DNA of 64,000 bases from Galerina marginata (lineage: Eukaryota > Basidiomycota > Agaricomycetes > Agaricales > Galerinaceae): contig JAECYW010000002.1 in assembly GCA_023014335.1 (NCBI GenBank), forward strand, positions 2,914,001-2,978,000. The letters run 5' to 3'. The first letter of the stretch is position 1; every line of letters begins with the position of its first letter. The notes under the pieces were generated by a model that was given only the letters and a program-made list of their open reading frames with translations, had not been told where the DNA came from and searched no databases. This document shows positions 28,182 through 39,939 of the stretch, in pieces. The position numbers were made by a program, and so were the translations under genes.

Positions 28182-29418
28182 CTACTGCATGCCCCCCATG
28201 CCTGCACCGAACTGGTCCGCTCTGTGAAAGGTTATCAGAACGAGTTGCTGTAATCCAATATATGCTCACAGTTGACGTAGATTGGGATCTGCCATGATTT
28301 CTTCCATTGAGGGCATATTTCCAGACTGAACACGGCCCATCTGGAAGAAAATATGGATAGGTCAGACACAAGGTCAAAGAGATGACCTGATAACATGCAC
28401 CATATTTGCAACAGCAGGGTTTTGCATGAGACTAGCAAGCCCTCCGTTTGCGGCCATTTGCTGAGCCATTGCCATAAGTTGAGGATTATTCATCATGCTT
28501 GCAATATCAGGCATCCCACCAGACCCAGCGCCACCACCCATGTTCCGTAACATATCAGCCATTCCGCCCATCCCACCTAAACCCCCTAGCCCTGCGCTTG
28601 CGGCCGCTGCTGCGTCGGGAGACTGAACTTCCTCTTCATCGGAATCGCCATCTGTGATCCTCGCTTTCGCATTTTGAAGGCCGGATTTCAAGCTAGCATT
28701 ACCGGGTTCGAGCTTCAGGCCGCGTTCAAACGCGTTCGCTGCTGCCTTGTAGTCTCCGATGGAATATTGGGCGTGGCTCGTGTCCAGAAATTAAAATCGG
28801 TTGTATGAACAGACGATATGACAATGAACATACCCTAGTCTGTGGTATGCCTTGACGAACTTTGGATCGACTGAGATAGCTTTCTCAGCATCGCCCACTG
28901 CCGAGAGGTGATCGCCTTTACTTGAGTGCGCCGCAGCGCGGTTGGAATAATAGACAGGATTGACAGGATCTAAGGCAACAGCCTTGTTATAAGACTCGAT
29001 GGCTGTATCATAGCTCTTGCTTGACATTTGGGCATTGCCCTGCTTGTTTGAACTTTTCCGCTTGAGCCTTTTCATCTGCCGAGGGACCTGAGGGTTGTGA
29101 AGATGGCCCAGATGATGCCTGAGGAGTAGAGACTTTATCGCGGGTCTTGATAAATACGTCAAATATGCTCTGCAGTGTCGCTGGCTTCACTGATAATTTC
29201 TTCGTCTGTTCTGAACTGGAGGGATCCACTCCAAATGCCTCTCCGATGCATTGGACTATGCAAGGTCGTTAGATCGGTTCGGTTTGTTGAATTCGAGGCA
29301 GAAACGGACTTGCAACTTCAAGACTTTCCTGATCGTCCGATTTAACGGTTCCATCTTGTATAGACTGGTTCAAAAACTCGATGATAGAGTATACGAGCCG
29401 CTGCTGTTTCTCGGACAT
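28182..29418 (-). CDS. SGT2: Small glutamine-rich TPR co-chaperone SGT2 (SGTA)
   Basis: Co-chaperone that hands tail-anchored membrane proteins to the GET pathway and binds Hsp70/Hsp90. ATG 29418 begins MSEKQQRLVYSIIEFLNQSI, the N-terminal dimerisation domain. Three TPRs follow (AEKFKQAGNAQMSSKSYDTA, PVYYSNRAAAHSSKGDHLSA, VKAYHRLG-HAQYSIGDYKAA). The Gly/Met-rich C-terminal client-binding region has MADMLRNMGGGAG, NNPQLMAMAQQMA and GGLASLMQNPAVANM. The last exon, reached by a GTGAGC donor, gives LRQLADQFGAGMGGMQ before the TAG at 28182. Five exons. It is divergent from PRP19, with 120 bp between start codons. Confidence 0.94.
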
Positions 29419-29538
29419 GGCGATCGGGATGCAAAAGACACGACAAACAAGTGACAACAAGTCTATGCTTGCCCGTTGACAAATTTGGACCACTTCCTCT
29501 TACCCACATTTTAAGGTCGCGAAACCTGCTTTGTCGTC

Positions 29539-31205
29539 ATGTTCTTCTGCGCCATCTCCGGAGAGCCACCTCAAGAACCTGTTGTCTCTACAAAATCTGG
29601 AAAGGTTTATGAGAAACGCCTCATCGTCAAATACATCACCGAGAACGGAACCGACCCAACAACGGGAGAAAAACTGGAGGAGTCTGACCTTGTTGACATA
29701 AAAGCATGTAAGTCATCCTTAATTTATTGTTCTATTCCCCATTTCGTGTAATTGTGCTACTTGGAAGTAAAACTCACTCTCGCTCCCTTTTCTAGCTCCA
29801 GATACCGCTGCTCCTCGTCCTCCTACGCATACATCTATTCCTGCTCTCCTGACCTTACTACAAAATGAGTACGACGCGCTCGTCCTTGGAGCATATAATC
29901 TTGAACAGAAATACAATGCAACGCGTCAAGAACTGAGTTACGCGCTCTATTCACAAGATGCTGCCAGTAGAGTCGTCGCGCGTCTCATTCGGGAACGTGA
30001 CGCGGCACGAGAGTACGTGAAGTGAAGCTATTTTTCTCGACTTAAACCTAACCAATCTGACCCTAGGGCCCTTGCAAACGTCCAAGCGTCCATGGGTATC
30101 ACCCCATCAGCAGCTGCACCTGCCGAAGATGTTGAAATGGCCGACGATGGAGTAGCAGACGGTGGACTCCCTGCAAATATCACTGCTCAAATCGATGAAA
30201 CTCATCAAGCATTAAGCGCGGCGCGCAAAAAACGCAAGCCTGCTCCAGGATACGCAACTGTCACGGAAGTCAAAGCCTTTGTTCCAGCCCACACCTATTC
30301 CTTCCCTTCATTCAGCTTCTCCTGCTGGAGTGACGGCTTTAGCTGTCTCCCACAGTCATCCTTCACAATTCTTGACAGGTGGAAACGACAAAGTTGTCCA
30401 ATTATACGACAGAAGTACCGACAAAGTGTTAGCTTCCTTGAAAGGGCATACCAAGAAAATCAACCATGTTGCTTTTCGTGAACGCGAAGGTGACAGCACC
30501 CTCCTGCTTTCAGCTGGAGCAGATAAAATTGCCAAAGTTTGGGCGCATGACACTACCTCGAATGAGTATATCCCGAAACTCACTGTTCGGTCTCATAAAG
30601 GCGAACTCACCGGCCTCTCTGTACACCCGACTTCCACTTTCTTTGCCCTCTCGTCGAGTGACAAAACATACTCTTTGCATGACCTAACAACTTTCTCCCA
30701 AATTTTCCGATCTGCCCCATCTGATGAGGCATTCACCTCATTGGCTATCCATCCGGATGGAACCCTCCTCGGACTTGGTACACCCACCTCGACAATTCAA
30801 ATTTACGACATTCGTACCGGCGCCATCGCTGCATCCCTTACGCCCCCTGACCCCTCGCCTTTCACCGTCAACACACTTGCCTTCTCCGAAAACGGATACC
30901 ATCTCCTTGCTCCAAATTCCCTTTCTTCCGTTGCCGTATGGGATCTACGCAAGCAAAAGGCCATACACACGATCGCTTTGGGTGATGATTGCAAAATTAA
31001 TCGCGTTCTCTATGATACCAGTGCCCAGTTCTTAGGCGTTGCCACTAGCCAAGGGGCTCGCATTTATGCACACAAGACCTGGGAGGAGCTTCTAAGGCTC
31101 GAAGAAGGCGGCGAAGTTTCTGACATGACTTTCGGTGAGCAAGGGAAGGAGATATGGGGTGCTACCGGAAGAGAAGTGAGGATTTGGGGCCCACCCGCAG
31201 TCTAA
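29539..31205 (+). CDS. PRP19: Pre-mRNA-processing factor 19 (PRP19), U-box ubiquitin ligase; apparent +1 frame slip
   Basis: Core of the NineTeen complex, a U-box E3 needed for spliceosome activation. ATG 29539 begins the U-box (MFFCAISGEPPQEPVVSTKS, KYITENGTDPTTGEKL). The Prp19 coiled-coil region (LLTLLQNEYDALVLGAYNLE, LSYALYSQDAASRVVARLIR) and a linker ending GYATVTEVKAF follow. The WD40 propeller starts HSASPAGVTALAVSHSH and ends GREVRIWGPPAV at 31205. Linker and propeller lie in different frames: removing one base at about 30296 (between ACC and ATT) gives the smooth family-like join to IPSLHSASPAG. No GT-AG intron of plausible size is available. In an essential single-copy gene this suggests a sequence error more than a real lesion. 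Confidence 0.93.
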
Positions 31206-31543
31206 TCGTCCTGTAATGTTCTTGTGTGTAAAATATTCCATTTCGTACACTTACTGCTGGCCTTTGAATTGGCCATCTTTATTACAATTTTTCGAAAGAA
31301 AAAAAAATCGATTTGTAATTGATTTACAGTGTCTTGGAATCGTGCTAGTGTCATTGCAGTCGTGTAAGGAACATGAGAAAATGGAGGTTATGCAGTAGTG
31401 CGTAGGAAGATGAGTGAATGAAGAACGTGAAGGAAATAATAGTTATACTAAAAAGGCTTTGTACACGAATTACCTCCCGGGGCCAAATGATACAAAGGGG
31501 TATGCGTAAGGTCATCAGTTACACCAACCGACGAATACAGCTT
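31206..31543. other. Intergenic interval
   Basis: Convergent 3' flanks of PRP19 and the OPT transporter, including an A9 run near 31300. No gene is visible. Confidence 0.5.
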
Positions 31544-34294
31544 CTAAGACCATGTTGTTGGCCCGACGAAACCAGAGTCAGGCATGGGCTTAAACGGCAT
31601 GCCATTTGCATCCGCTGTATTCATCCATACGCTGTCGAGAGCACAATAAGTGAGTGGTCTCAGAATGAAGATAGAAATGAAACTTACGAATTGCCCCACC
31701 AATTGAACTCAATGCCGCCTGACTTGGGAAGTCCAAGTGAAAAGAACACAACCACCATTGCAAACGCGACGCCAGCGTCAAGAGCAGCGGAGAGAATGTA
31801 GTTGTATCGCATCCACCACCTGAAGTAGAATCGGCGAACGAGGTAGTTGAAGATAAAACCTGTGAGCACCCAGGAAGCGTAATTGATACCTGAAGCAGGC
31901 GGCATGGCAGAAAGACCGGCGAAGAAGACGGGGATATTGACGTATCGGTAGAAAGACAATGGGAATCGTCGAGCAAGGAAGTAGAATGGGATGGGAGCGA
32001 GGAATGCCGACGGGGAAGAACCACAGAAGGCTGGAATATGGAGCTCCAGGGCTGAAAATCCGGCGAGGACCAATCGCACCCCAAATAAGGGATGAGGTGT
32101 AGAAAGTGGTGGAACCTGGGCAACGGAAGCCTTGAGCTTGGCCGGGTGTGCAAATGTCTTCGATGTTGCTTAACATCCAATCTTGAACGAGAGTGACCCA
32201 GATACAGGCAATAATAGAAGCAACGACCTGGCACATAAACATCATACGGGGAGGAATCTTCATGTAGTGGCCAAGCTTGAGGTCCCCGCGAAGTTGATTG
32301 CTTGGTTGGAAGTGATGAACGCGATAGTCTTGAAGATAACGTTCGCGATGGGTTTTCCAGGCAGCATGTAACCAGCAATGAGCTCGTGCATCACCTGTGT
32401 GGGCACTTGCTGATTGGTAATAGCTTGAAGCATGGCGAGGGGGATGGTGAGGAAAGCAGAGAGTATGATACCAACGGCGGCTGCCCAAATGGGCAATTGC
32501 GTAGGGACAATTTCGATGGAAGTGAGGAAAAAAGCGAGGGCGATAACGCCGACGATGGCGTACCACCAGGCTGGGACTTCGGGATAGAATTGCATGAGCC
32601 GAGAGTGCACGTCACGCTCGTCCTTGAGCGAGCTGCGGAATCGGCGGGCAATATCTTTGCGGAACCACACTGAAAAACAAAAATTAATTAATCAACCTCT
32701 AAAAATGTGGGTAGCAACCTACGGAAGGTATGAACAAAGACGGCTGGGAAGGCCGCAAAGGCAATACCGTAGGCCAAGGCGAGGGTGGTCGACAAGAAGA
32801 CTGGTGAATATGCCGAATATTTGGCTTGATCGAAGACTCCGTTGGTAACGATTTGTTTGGCTTGGTAAATGTTGCCGGTGTTGTCGAATGTAAGATAAGA
32901 CGAAATTGGGAAGTAAGCAGTATTCCAAGTGTTAGTGACTGCTCGGACAATCAGCACTGACATTAGATGTGGAAAGATAAGAGGACCCACAATATAGAAT
33001 GGGAGCGATCATCCAATACATGATGATGAACGCAACTCCGGTGTTCATTTGAGACCACCACTAAAAAAAAATGGCTCAGTGAAGGAGAGAAGGTACATAA
33101 CTAAAAAAACATACGGGTGTAACAAGAGGACTACCAATGAAAGCAATCATCGACCAGTCGAAAGTGAGCATGCTCATCCCCAGCCCGGTATTCGTTCCGA
33201 AAAGAGCGTTGACAACAACGCTGTTAGGAACGATCCAGCAAACCCAGTTGAACATACTGAGCGCTGTGAAGATGTAACCGGGAATCCAATACCAGACGAA
33301 GCTGACACCCATCGCGATGCAGAAGAAACGTTCGCGGGTCATGTGTCCACGATCGCGCTTGCCGTAGTTTTTGTGTAATGTATTGAACAGGGCCGAATTC
33401 ACCAAGGCACCGGGCCAGATCATACTGGATGGCCAAACAACAAATTGGCGAAGGAGGCCACCAAGGGAAAAGCCCAGGATCTGGGAACCTAAGGCGAGGA
33501 GAATTTGGTAGCTCAGAGGAGTGGTTTGACCGTAGAAGACGCGCTGCGTCAGGACGACTTCGGTGGAGTATGCCCCTCCCCAAACGACATTTGCCATGAC
33601 AGTGATACAAACATGTTCTTTGATGTTAAACGGGCCAGGATTCAGGGACCAGACGAAGCCAAAAGTGTTGAATTGTCTTCTCGGCAGAACACGAGCAAGC
33701 CCGTGGCCTAAAGGAAGAGCGACGAGCTGAGCGACAATTCCAGTGATATAAATGGATGGATCTAACATTGCTAGTAAGTTTCAACGCATCTAACACTAAA
33801 GTAGAGACCTACATCGCAAGGCAAAGATCTGATTGAAACCCGAGGTGACGAGGGCAAAGATGACACCCAAGAACCACATGCGAAAGGTGTTGACAGGCAT
33901 CGTCGGATCGTCAATGCTTGCAACGGCCGCTCGGACTTCTGGGTATGGTGACTCGCTGGTAGGATGTTAGACAAGGATAAGATAGCGAAGAATTAAGCAC
34001 TTACTCGTCGAAATCAATCGCAGTGGAGTTCCTAGACTCGGCTCGTGAAGTTGAATATCGATCCGAGTCGAAATGTGACTCCGTATCAACCTCCGACAAA
34101 TAGGCACTTTTCTTGTGTCCCTTCTCAATAGATTCGAAGGAAGGCGGGCGAGATTTGGATAAATCGTAGTTAGGGTCGTTCAAGTGCTCCATGACGAAAT
34201 CAACGTCCTCTGGCACGTCGGGAACATTTCGAGAACGCAGGTTGGAGAGGCTAATCTGCTCGGTCGAAGAAGCGTAGGGTTTGGCCTCCTCCAT
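31544..34294 (-). CDS. OPT-family oligopeptide transporter; two compensating frame slips
   Basis: Proton-coupled oligopeptide transporter of the plasma membrane. ATG 34294 starts a ~95-residue hydrophilic tail, then YPEVRAAVASIDDPTMPVNT and RMWFLGVIFALVTSGFNQIF, with 12 or more membrane helices. OPT signatures include NPGPFNIKEHVCITVMANV, GSQILGFSLGGLLRQFVVWP and the C-terminal INYASWVLTGFIFNYLVRR, FRWWMRYNYILSAALDAGVA. It ends GFVGPTTWS at TAG 31544. Between about 32285 and 32013 the conserved sequence (DLKLGHYMKIPPRMMFMCQ, LSNIEDICTPGQAQGF, GAIGPRRIFSPG) lies in a different frame from both flanks. Adding one G to the G4 run at 32284-32287 and removing one C from the C4 run at 32012-32015 restores one reading frame. 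Otherwise complete. Confidence 0.92.
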
Positions 34295-36301
34295 GGCGAA
34301 TATGGGATGGGGAAAACTTTACAAGAGAGGGGAAGAAGGAATTGGGTACCGCAAGGAGGGAATGGCGGGATGGCGAAACGTGAATGACAATGCGGCCTTT
34401 TGAGGAGAGGCGGCGTCAATCCCATAGAAAGCCATAAGATTACATTCAAAGATCGATTCCGAGTCTGGTAGGATGGAAGCCAGGTCCGAAACAATTAGAC
34501 AATAAGAACCAATAAAAATCATTTCACCGTGGTTATCCTGAGTCAGATGTGCTGTTAGGGTCGAATTGTATTAATTCCCATGGACCATCTCGAGAAATTG
34601 ACTCGGTCGACACTTAGAAACGCTCGTGGCCACTGCGTAGAAGCCCAACGAGCGAGTAAAGGACCCTCCAATCCACTTAGAAGAGGTCAGAGTAGAGCAC
34701 AACGGATATCAAGTTTTCTAAGGAGAACCCAGAGTGGGAAAAGCATATGGCAGCAGAATGAGGGCTGAGAAGGTACTATTGTCACTATTGTGTTCGAGAG
34801 CGGTGAAGGTTAGAACGAACTCACAAAGCCCGGAGTCGTTCCATTTCGGGCATGTCTGATCATGTGTGCTGACAGGTCTTTTTGTTCTTTGCCATCAGAT
34901 CGGGCCGATCAATCTCAATACTGTTCCTGACTCCATTATCTCAAGTGAGAGCTCGTTCCCCCCACAGATCGTCCACGACGACGTTGGCTATTATATTTTC
35001 GTGTTCTTCTTATGTCTTTTGTAAACCCATCCTTCTTATTTTTCTTTTTCCATCAGTTCAGACAACAGATGTGGGTCCAGCTTATTATCGGCTTATTATA
35101 CATCGACATGCCCAGACTTGGCCCACAGTCCCCCGTACCGATCCCCCACAACCCCTGGATTGCTTGGATAACACCACTTATGTATACTCATCGACAGGCG
35201 ACAAAGGAGTAGCCCGAGCATGCCAGAACAAGCTTTGTGATCCCTGCTTCATTTTATCTCGAACCCCACTTCTCAGTGGTTGTTGTTGAAGACAATTAGG
35301 TCGGTCAGCATTGGGTCAGCAGCCAACTCTAATACATTCCGTATGTAGCTTATCGCGTCTTGCACCTCAGGGTATCTCTATTCTATATCCTCTGATGGAA
35401 TTCCGTCTTTACCTCCCGTACCTTTCCGTGTTGTTCCGTCCTCTTCATCCCGAAAAATCGAACTTGGTTTTTGTGGTCGCTGTGCTTATTGAAAACCCCG
35501 ATCTTATTTCGCTGTGCCGGTCCTCAAGTCGGCGTTGACGCAGATCGTCTTCAACCAAGGTCTCGGTTGTTCTGCCCAGCTTTATCAAGATCCGGTTAAG
35601 CAGTTCTTTAGTGACCATGATCATGAGCTCGCCTCGAACTAATAACCCGAATGGAGGATCTTCTAGACAGAGGTCAGTTCCAACTGCAGAACGACACTTT
35701 TCACCTGTTCCTTGAGGTTGATATACAGCCCACCACAGTGTACTCGCAGAATGAGACGCAGTCACATACAGATCGTACAAAAGCCATAAGGCTGGCTGCT
35801 TCATAAACGTACTCGGAATCCCAAAACACCGCCTAACACTCACGATTTTAAATCAGAGACGGCTAATCCCAACAGCATCGTAAGTCGCAAATGAGCCAGG
35901 CGCTAGTTCGGCGCTTGAAAGCCCACGGCCCGCTAACTCCGACTATCCATCCATCCAATTTCAACCTCCTGCTAATTTAGGTCTTGTCATAAGGCTTCAA
36001 GTTGTACTTCAACACTCTCCACACTCTCGCACCCTCGACTACAAATGTTATTCTCGAGGGGCTTTGGCAATTCCATAATTGTGGAATTACTAAGGTAATT
36101 GCATTTAATTAGCAAGCCTGGGGCATGTGCAGGATAATCTAATTCGGTCCATGTTCTCAGCCATTCGTCCCATGCTCCAAACGATTGCGTTTTTCGAAGC
36201 GCAAATGACGAGCTCTCGATTTTTTATTTGCCTTATAACCGAGCCGCGTATGACGATGCCTGTGTCACGAAGAATCAATCTTACACCGTTGAATCGAAAT
36301 T
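34295..36301. other. 2.0-kb intergenic interval
   Basis: A region between divergently transcribed OPT and TauD-type genes. A minus-strand frame at 35445-35843 (about 130 codons) and a plus-strand frame at 34900-35289 carry no recognisable motif; neither has supporting splice structure. Apart from the dyad at 36069-36088 I see nothing specific. Confidence 0.5.
36069..36088. promoter_or_regulatory. 7-bp inverted repeat upstream of the dioxygenase
   Basis: AATTCCA and TGGAATT arms flank TAATTG, about 215 bp before the dioxygenase ATG. Perfect dyads of this size often bind dimeric regulators. This is inference from symmetry and position only. Confidence 0.3.
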
Positions 36302-37720
36302 ATGTCGACCACTGTTACCAGCACAGTTGAAGGAACAGCGCAGAATGTGGCTGCCTTAAAGCTGCATTCTGCGGCCGAGGAGAATGGGGAACCAGAATAC
36401 CGCTATGTCCACCTACTCCCACACTTCTCTGCCGATCGATATCCTCCCCTGACCCCTTTCGACCATGTCGATCCTGGTCATCGTGCTCTCTCTCATCCCA
36501 ACCCGCGGGCCTTTCTGGACAGTGCTACTAGCATTGACGAGATTACCCCTCAATTCGGAACTGAGGTTGTAGGTGTCAACCTTGCTGAATTAGATAGTGC
36601 AGGACGCGATCAACTGGCATTGGAGGTTCGTCTAGTATTCTCTTGGAGGAACATTAACTTCAGTCGGCCATGAAACTTATTAAACCAATCCAGGTTGCTA
36701 GAAGGGGGCTTATGGCCTTCCGCGATCAACAAGATTTTATTGACCGTGGCCCCGATTTCTACCGAGAATGGGGAAGTCACTTTGGACGGTTGGCACTTCG
36801 GCTATGTCATACACGAAAGGACAGCTAATACCTCGTATCTCCTAGTCTTCACATTCACCCTACATCGGGACATCCAATTGGATACCCAGAAATCCATCTA
36901 GTATATAGGCAAGCTTTATACAATCCCTAAGAAAAATGACTTCACTTTGACCATCTACCTTCTCCAGGGACCTAAAGAAGTCCTTCAATTTCGAATATGA
37001 CGATGCAGTCACACCCACTGTGTGGCACTCAGACGTCTCTTATGAGCTACAACCGCCTGGCCTCACCACATTTTTCCTTCTAGCCCAACCAAAAAGTGGA
37101 GGGAGATACTTTATTTACATCGCAAGTATCAACGCTGAAGAAGCTGTCGCCCCAATTTGTTGCATTCTTACGCACCCTGAAAGCCGTTCATTCTGGTTTC
37201 GAGCAAGCAGATTTCTCACGCAATGGCCGTCGAGGGGGTACTATACGTCGGGATCCTGTAGAACACGTCCACCCTGTCGTCAGAAGACACCCAGTGACGG
37301 GCGAAGAGGCTCTCTACTGTCAACAGACAATTCACCCGTCGCATTGTTGGTCTCAAGCGCGAGGAATCAGGTATGTATCATTTATCTACGCTCGTATCTC
37401 TTGTTATCTCTTGGTGCAAGTTGCTGATGCAGCCATTCTTAGAAACGATTCTAAAATTCTTGTACGACCACATCGACAAGAGCCAAGATAACCAAGCTCG
37501 CATTCGATGGCGACCCAACACAGTAGTCCTCTGGGATAACAGAATCACTGCTCACGTATGCCCTCATTTTTTACACACCCGCAGCCTATCACTCAAAGCA
37601 AATATTTAGTCCGCTATCATTGACTTCAAAGAGTCTGGGGAAACTCGCCATGGTGCTCGCATCACACCACAAGCAGAGCGTCCCATCCCTGCTCTCGATG
37701 GTCTCGACCTTTCGTTGTAA
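36302..37720 (+). CDS. TauD/TfdA-family Fe(II)/2-oxoglutarate dioxygenase
   Basis: Alpha-ketoglutarate-dependent dioxygenase of the taurine/sulfonate type, which may release sulfite from sulfonates; the substrate is inferred from similarity to Jlp1-like fungal enzymes and not proven. ATG 36302. The core reads FGTEVVGVNLAELDSAGRDQ, VARRGLMAFRDQQDFIDRGP, LHIHPTSGHPIGYPEIHLVY, then the iron-binding HxD in TVWHSDVSYELQPPG, and RRHPVTGEEALYCNRQFTRR. The distal histidine is in NTVVLWDNRITAH, followed by SAIIDFKESGETRHGARITP and PALDGLDLSL to TAA 37718-37720. The facial triad is therefore complete. Seven or so exons. Confidence 0.93.
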
Positions 37721-38682
37721 AGTCATATGTTTGGGTAATTGTCTGGAAGGGATGGCCTGGAGTGACAATGGCTATGCAAAATTGTACATCACTTACATGT
37801 GGTCCAAGACCCTAAATGTTGAGCAAGCACAACGTGGACCTAATGAACATACAAGGCGCAATGAACTACAGGATAATTCGACGAGGGTCAAAAAAAGCAG
37901 GCAATGTATTTGGCCAACGCTACAAACAACCAGTAATATGTTCCTTTATCACGGCGAAAATCTACGAGGAGAGCCTGAGAGCATCCCTAATAATTTGAAG
38001 GAAAATGAATTGTAGACGCAACTACTTTTGGGGAAGAAGAATAAATTCCAGCCTACTATACCCTACTCCATCGAACGTGGGGGGGAAACCCATAAAAACA
38101 GTGGTGCTGCAATGTCCTTAATTTCTCGAACTGCTCCCAATATAACCAATTCTGCAGGAGCATCGAGGATTTCATGAGCTAGCCGTGAAGAAAGTTAAGA
38201 GGCTCTGTCGAGAGAGCCGTTGAAAGAGGACAAGGTTGGTGGTTAGATAACCTCGAGGCTTGCCGTTTTACTAGGTTGATTCTATCGGATAACCCCAGCA
38301 TTATAACCCCAGCATTATAACCCCAGCATTCTGGGGAGAAGATCAAGTGGGTTTTTGTAGTTGCTGGGGCTTGCGCAGCATAGCCAAGGTATATTTCGGC
38401 GTGATAGTAGTTCTAGGGCATGGCCGCAGCTGCTCTTGTGATGTGAGCCGTAGAGAGGCTGGGGAAGTGCGGGCAAAATGACCAATGGAACAAACAAGGT
38501 TATGGATTTGTTTTTGAGCCTGACTACGGGAGACTACTGCTGGTTCAGAAGGACGTCCAAATAACCTCCGAGCACTCGAGGAGACAGAAGTATCTTCTTG
38601 CGCGACCCAAACCACCCACGCAGGAATAAATGACACACTTGAAGTCGGTGGTTTTGCAGCCTCCGTCTACAGCGGTCTGAGG
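37721..38682. other. Intergenic interval
   Basis: Convergent 3' flanks of the dioxygenase and F-box genes. It contains a small triplicated repeat at 38289-38330. No gene is evident. Confidence 0.5.
38289..38330. repeat. Three perfect copies of a 14-bp repeat
   Basis: ATAACCCCAGCATT is repeated three times without a mismatch (38289-38302, 38303-38316, 38317-38330). Confidence 0.95.
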
Positions 38683-39939
38683 TTAGGGAACTGAATAAAT
38701 CCCTGGTCGCGCCTTCATCTCCAACGTGGCTATAACACACTCATGCTGAATCCCTCCCCGATTTCGAACTGCTCGGAGGTCGAATGTCCGCAGGCCAGAA
38801 CAGTCCGACATGAACGTGCAAATCGGAGCACAATCGACGTAGTACATTCCGGAATAGCTGAAATGCTGCAGAGCCGGAAAGGAGAAGTTACTAAGGAAGG
38901 CGTCGAGGGGTGGGGTTTCTCTCTTGAAATGCATGGTCAAGGAGGAGAGAGACGGGAGCAGAATGGGGATTTTGGATGCCGGCTCTGAGAGTGGGTCGGG
39001 TACAATGTCGCGAAGGATGCAAGAAACCAATTGAAAAGCCTGGTTCAGCACTTTAAAGCATGATAGGAGATCAGTCAGTCGCAATTCAAGGTGGGTGACA
39101 TGGCCCCATTGCATTTTAAACGAAGAGAGGGAAACAGCAGAAAGATTGAGGTCCTGTATCGGAGCGGAATTACTGCTCATGTCAATCATGGGCAGTTGTG
39201 CGTTCCATGAGCCTGATGGGCTGAGATGCAGTGACTTGAGGAAGGGCATGCTTTCTTCTGGAGGGGGAAGAAATTTGTAGCAGTACATTGGCAAGCGGAG
39301 GTCCAGACTTCTCCAGCGGGAAGCAAAATCCCCCATCACCTCCAAGGCCCACTCGGCATTCGGGGATCGCCAATCATAGTCCGATTTAGATATGAGTCGT
39401 AAGGAAATGGGAAGGCCCCCACTGCGATGGAGCCATTCTTCCATGACCTTTATCTTCGTTCTGGACTGGGTGGACCAGGGGAGGATGAAGAGGGTCAGTG
39501 ACGTCCAGAGAGCAGGTGTCGCCCATGCAATTTTCCTCCACATGCTGCATATAGTTCCGAGAAAGAGAGGAGTAGAGGCGCGTTTTCTCTGCGCGTTCTC
39601 GTCGGCGAAGGGGGCGATATTCCATTGGAAGATCTCGACCGCCGTCTCTGGGGGCAGACAGCGTATGAAAGGGGACTGGTTGTGGTTGATGCGCGTTTTC
39701 AGCTCGCATGCGTTGTGCACGAGAGCCTTTATGACTGACGCTGTGTCTGCCCGTTCGGTTTCGATGTCTTCGAATTGCTTCACTGTGTCGATGGCCAACT
39801 CTCGGGCATCTTCCTTTTGGGCTGCGGAAGCCCTCTCTCTCGCGATTTCTTGCTCCAGTTTGGTTAATTGTGCGCGAAGGTTCTCGAGAGAGTGGTTTTC
39901 GGATCCATGGGGACTGTCCTGTCGAGCCTCAGATGACAT
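38683..39939 (-). CDS. F-box domain protein, single exon
   Basis: Probable substrate adaptor of an SCF ubiquitin ligase, belonging to the large expanded F-box family of mushrooms. ATG 39939 begins MSSEARQDSPHGSENHSLEN. A coiled coil (LRAQLTKLEQEIARERASAA) precedes the F-box core IRCLPPETAVEIFQWNIAPF, with the usual second part ICSMWRKIAWATPALWTSL. The remainder is a weak leucine-rich region (LDLRLPMYCYKFLPPPEESM, FLKSLHLSPSG, HVTHLELRLTDLLSCFKVLN). The frame runs 418 codons without an intron, to the TAA at 38683. Such proteins are often nearer 500 residues, so a spliced extension or truncation at the 3' end is possible. The target is unknown. Confidence 0.85.
   Translation of the reverse strand: MSSEARQDSPHGSENHSLENLRAQLTKLEQEIARERASAAQKEDARELAIDTVKQFEDIETERADTASVIKALVHNACELKTRINHNQSPFIRCLPPETAVEIFQWNIAPFADENAQRKRASTPLFLGTICSMWRKIAWATPALWTSLTLFILPWSTQSRTKIKVMEEWLHRSGGLPISLRLISKSDYDWRSPNAEWALEVMGDFASRWRSLDLRLPMYCYKFLPPPEESMPFLKSLHLSPSGSWNAQLPMIDMSSNSAPIQDLNLSAVSLSSFKMQWGHVTHLELRLTDLLSCFKVLNQAFQLVSCILRDIVPDPLSEPASKIPILLPSLSSLTMHFKRETPPLDAFLSNFSFPALQHFSYSGMYYVDCAPICTFMSDCSGLRTFDLRAVRNRGGIQHECVIATLEMKARPGIYSVP

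Noticed and set aside
30279..30310. Programmed +1 ribosomal frameshift in PRP19 or kinesin-6
   Set aside because: No recognised slippery sequence or stop-codon context is present at the slip. Other genes in the window show slips of both signs, so indel error or mutation is simpler.
29719..31035. Antisense and alternate-frame open stretches across PRP19 and other genes
   Set aside because: They are shadows of the conserved coding frames, and the family motifs are all on the other strand or frame.
34882..35843. Possible genes in the OPT/dioxygenase interval
   Set aside because: Frames lack proper starts, recognisable motifs or splice chains, and composition resembles intergenic DNA.
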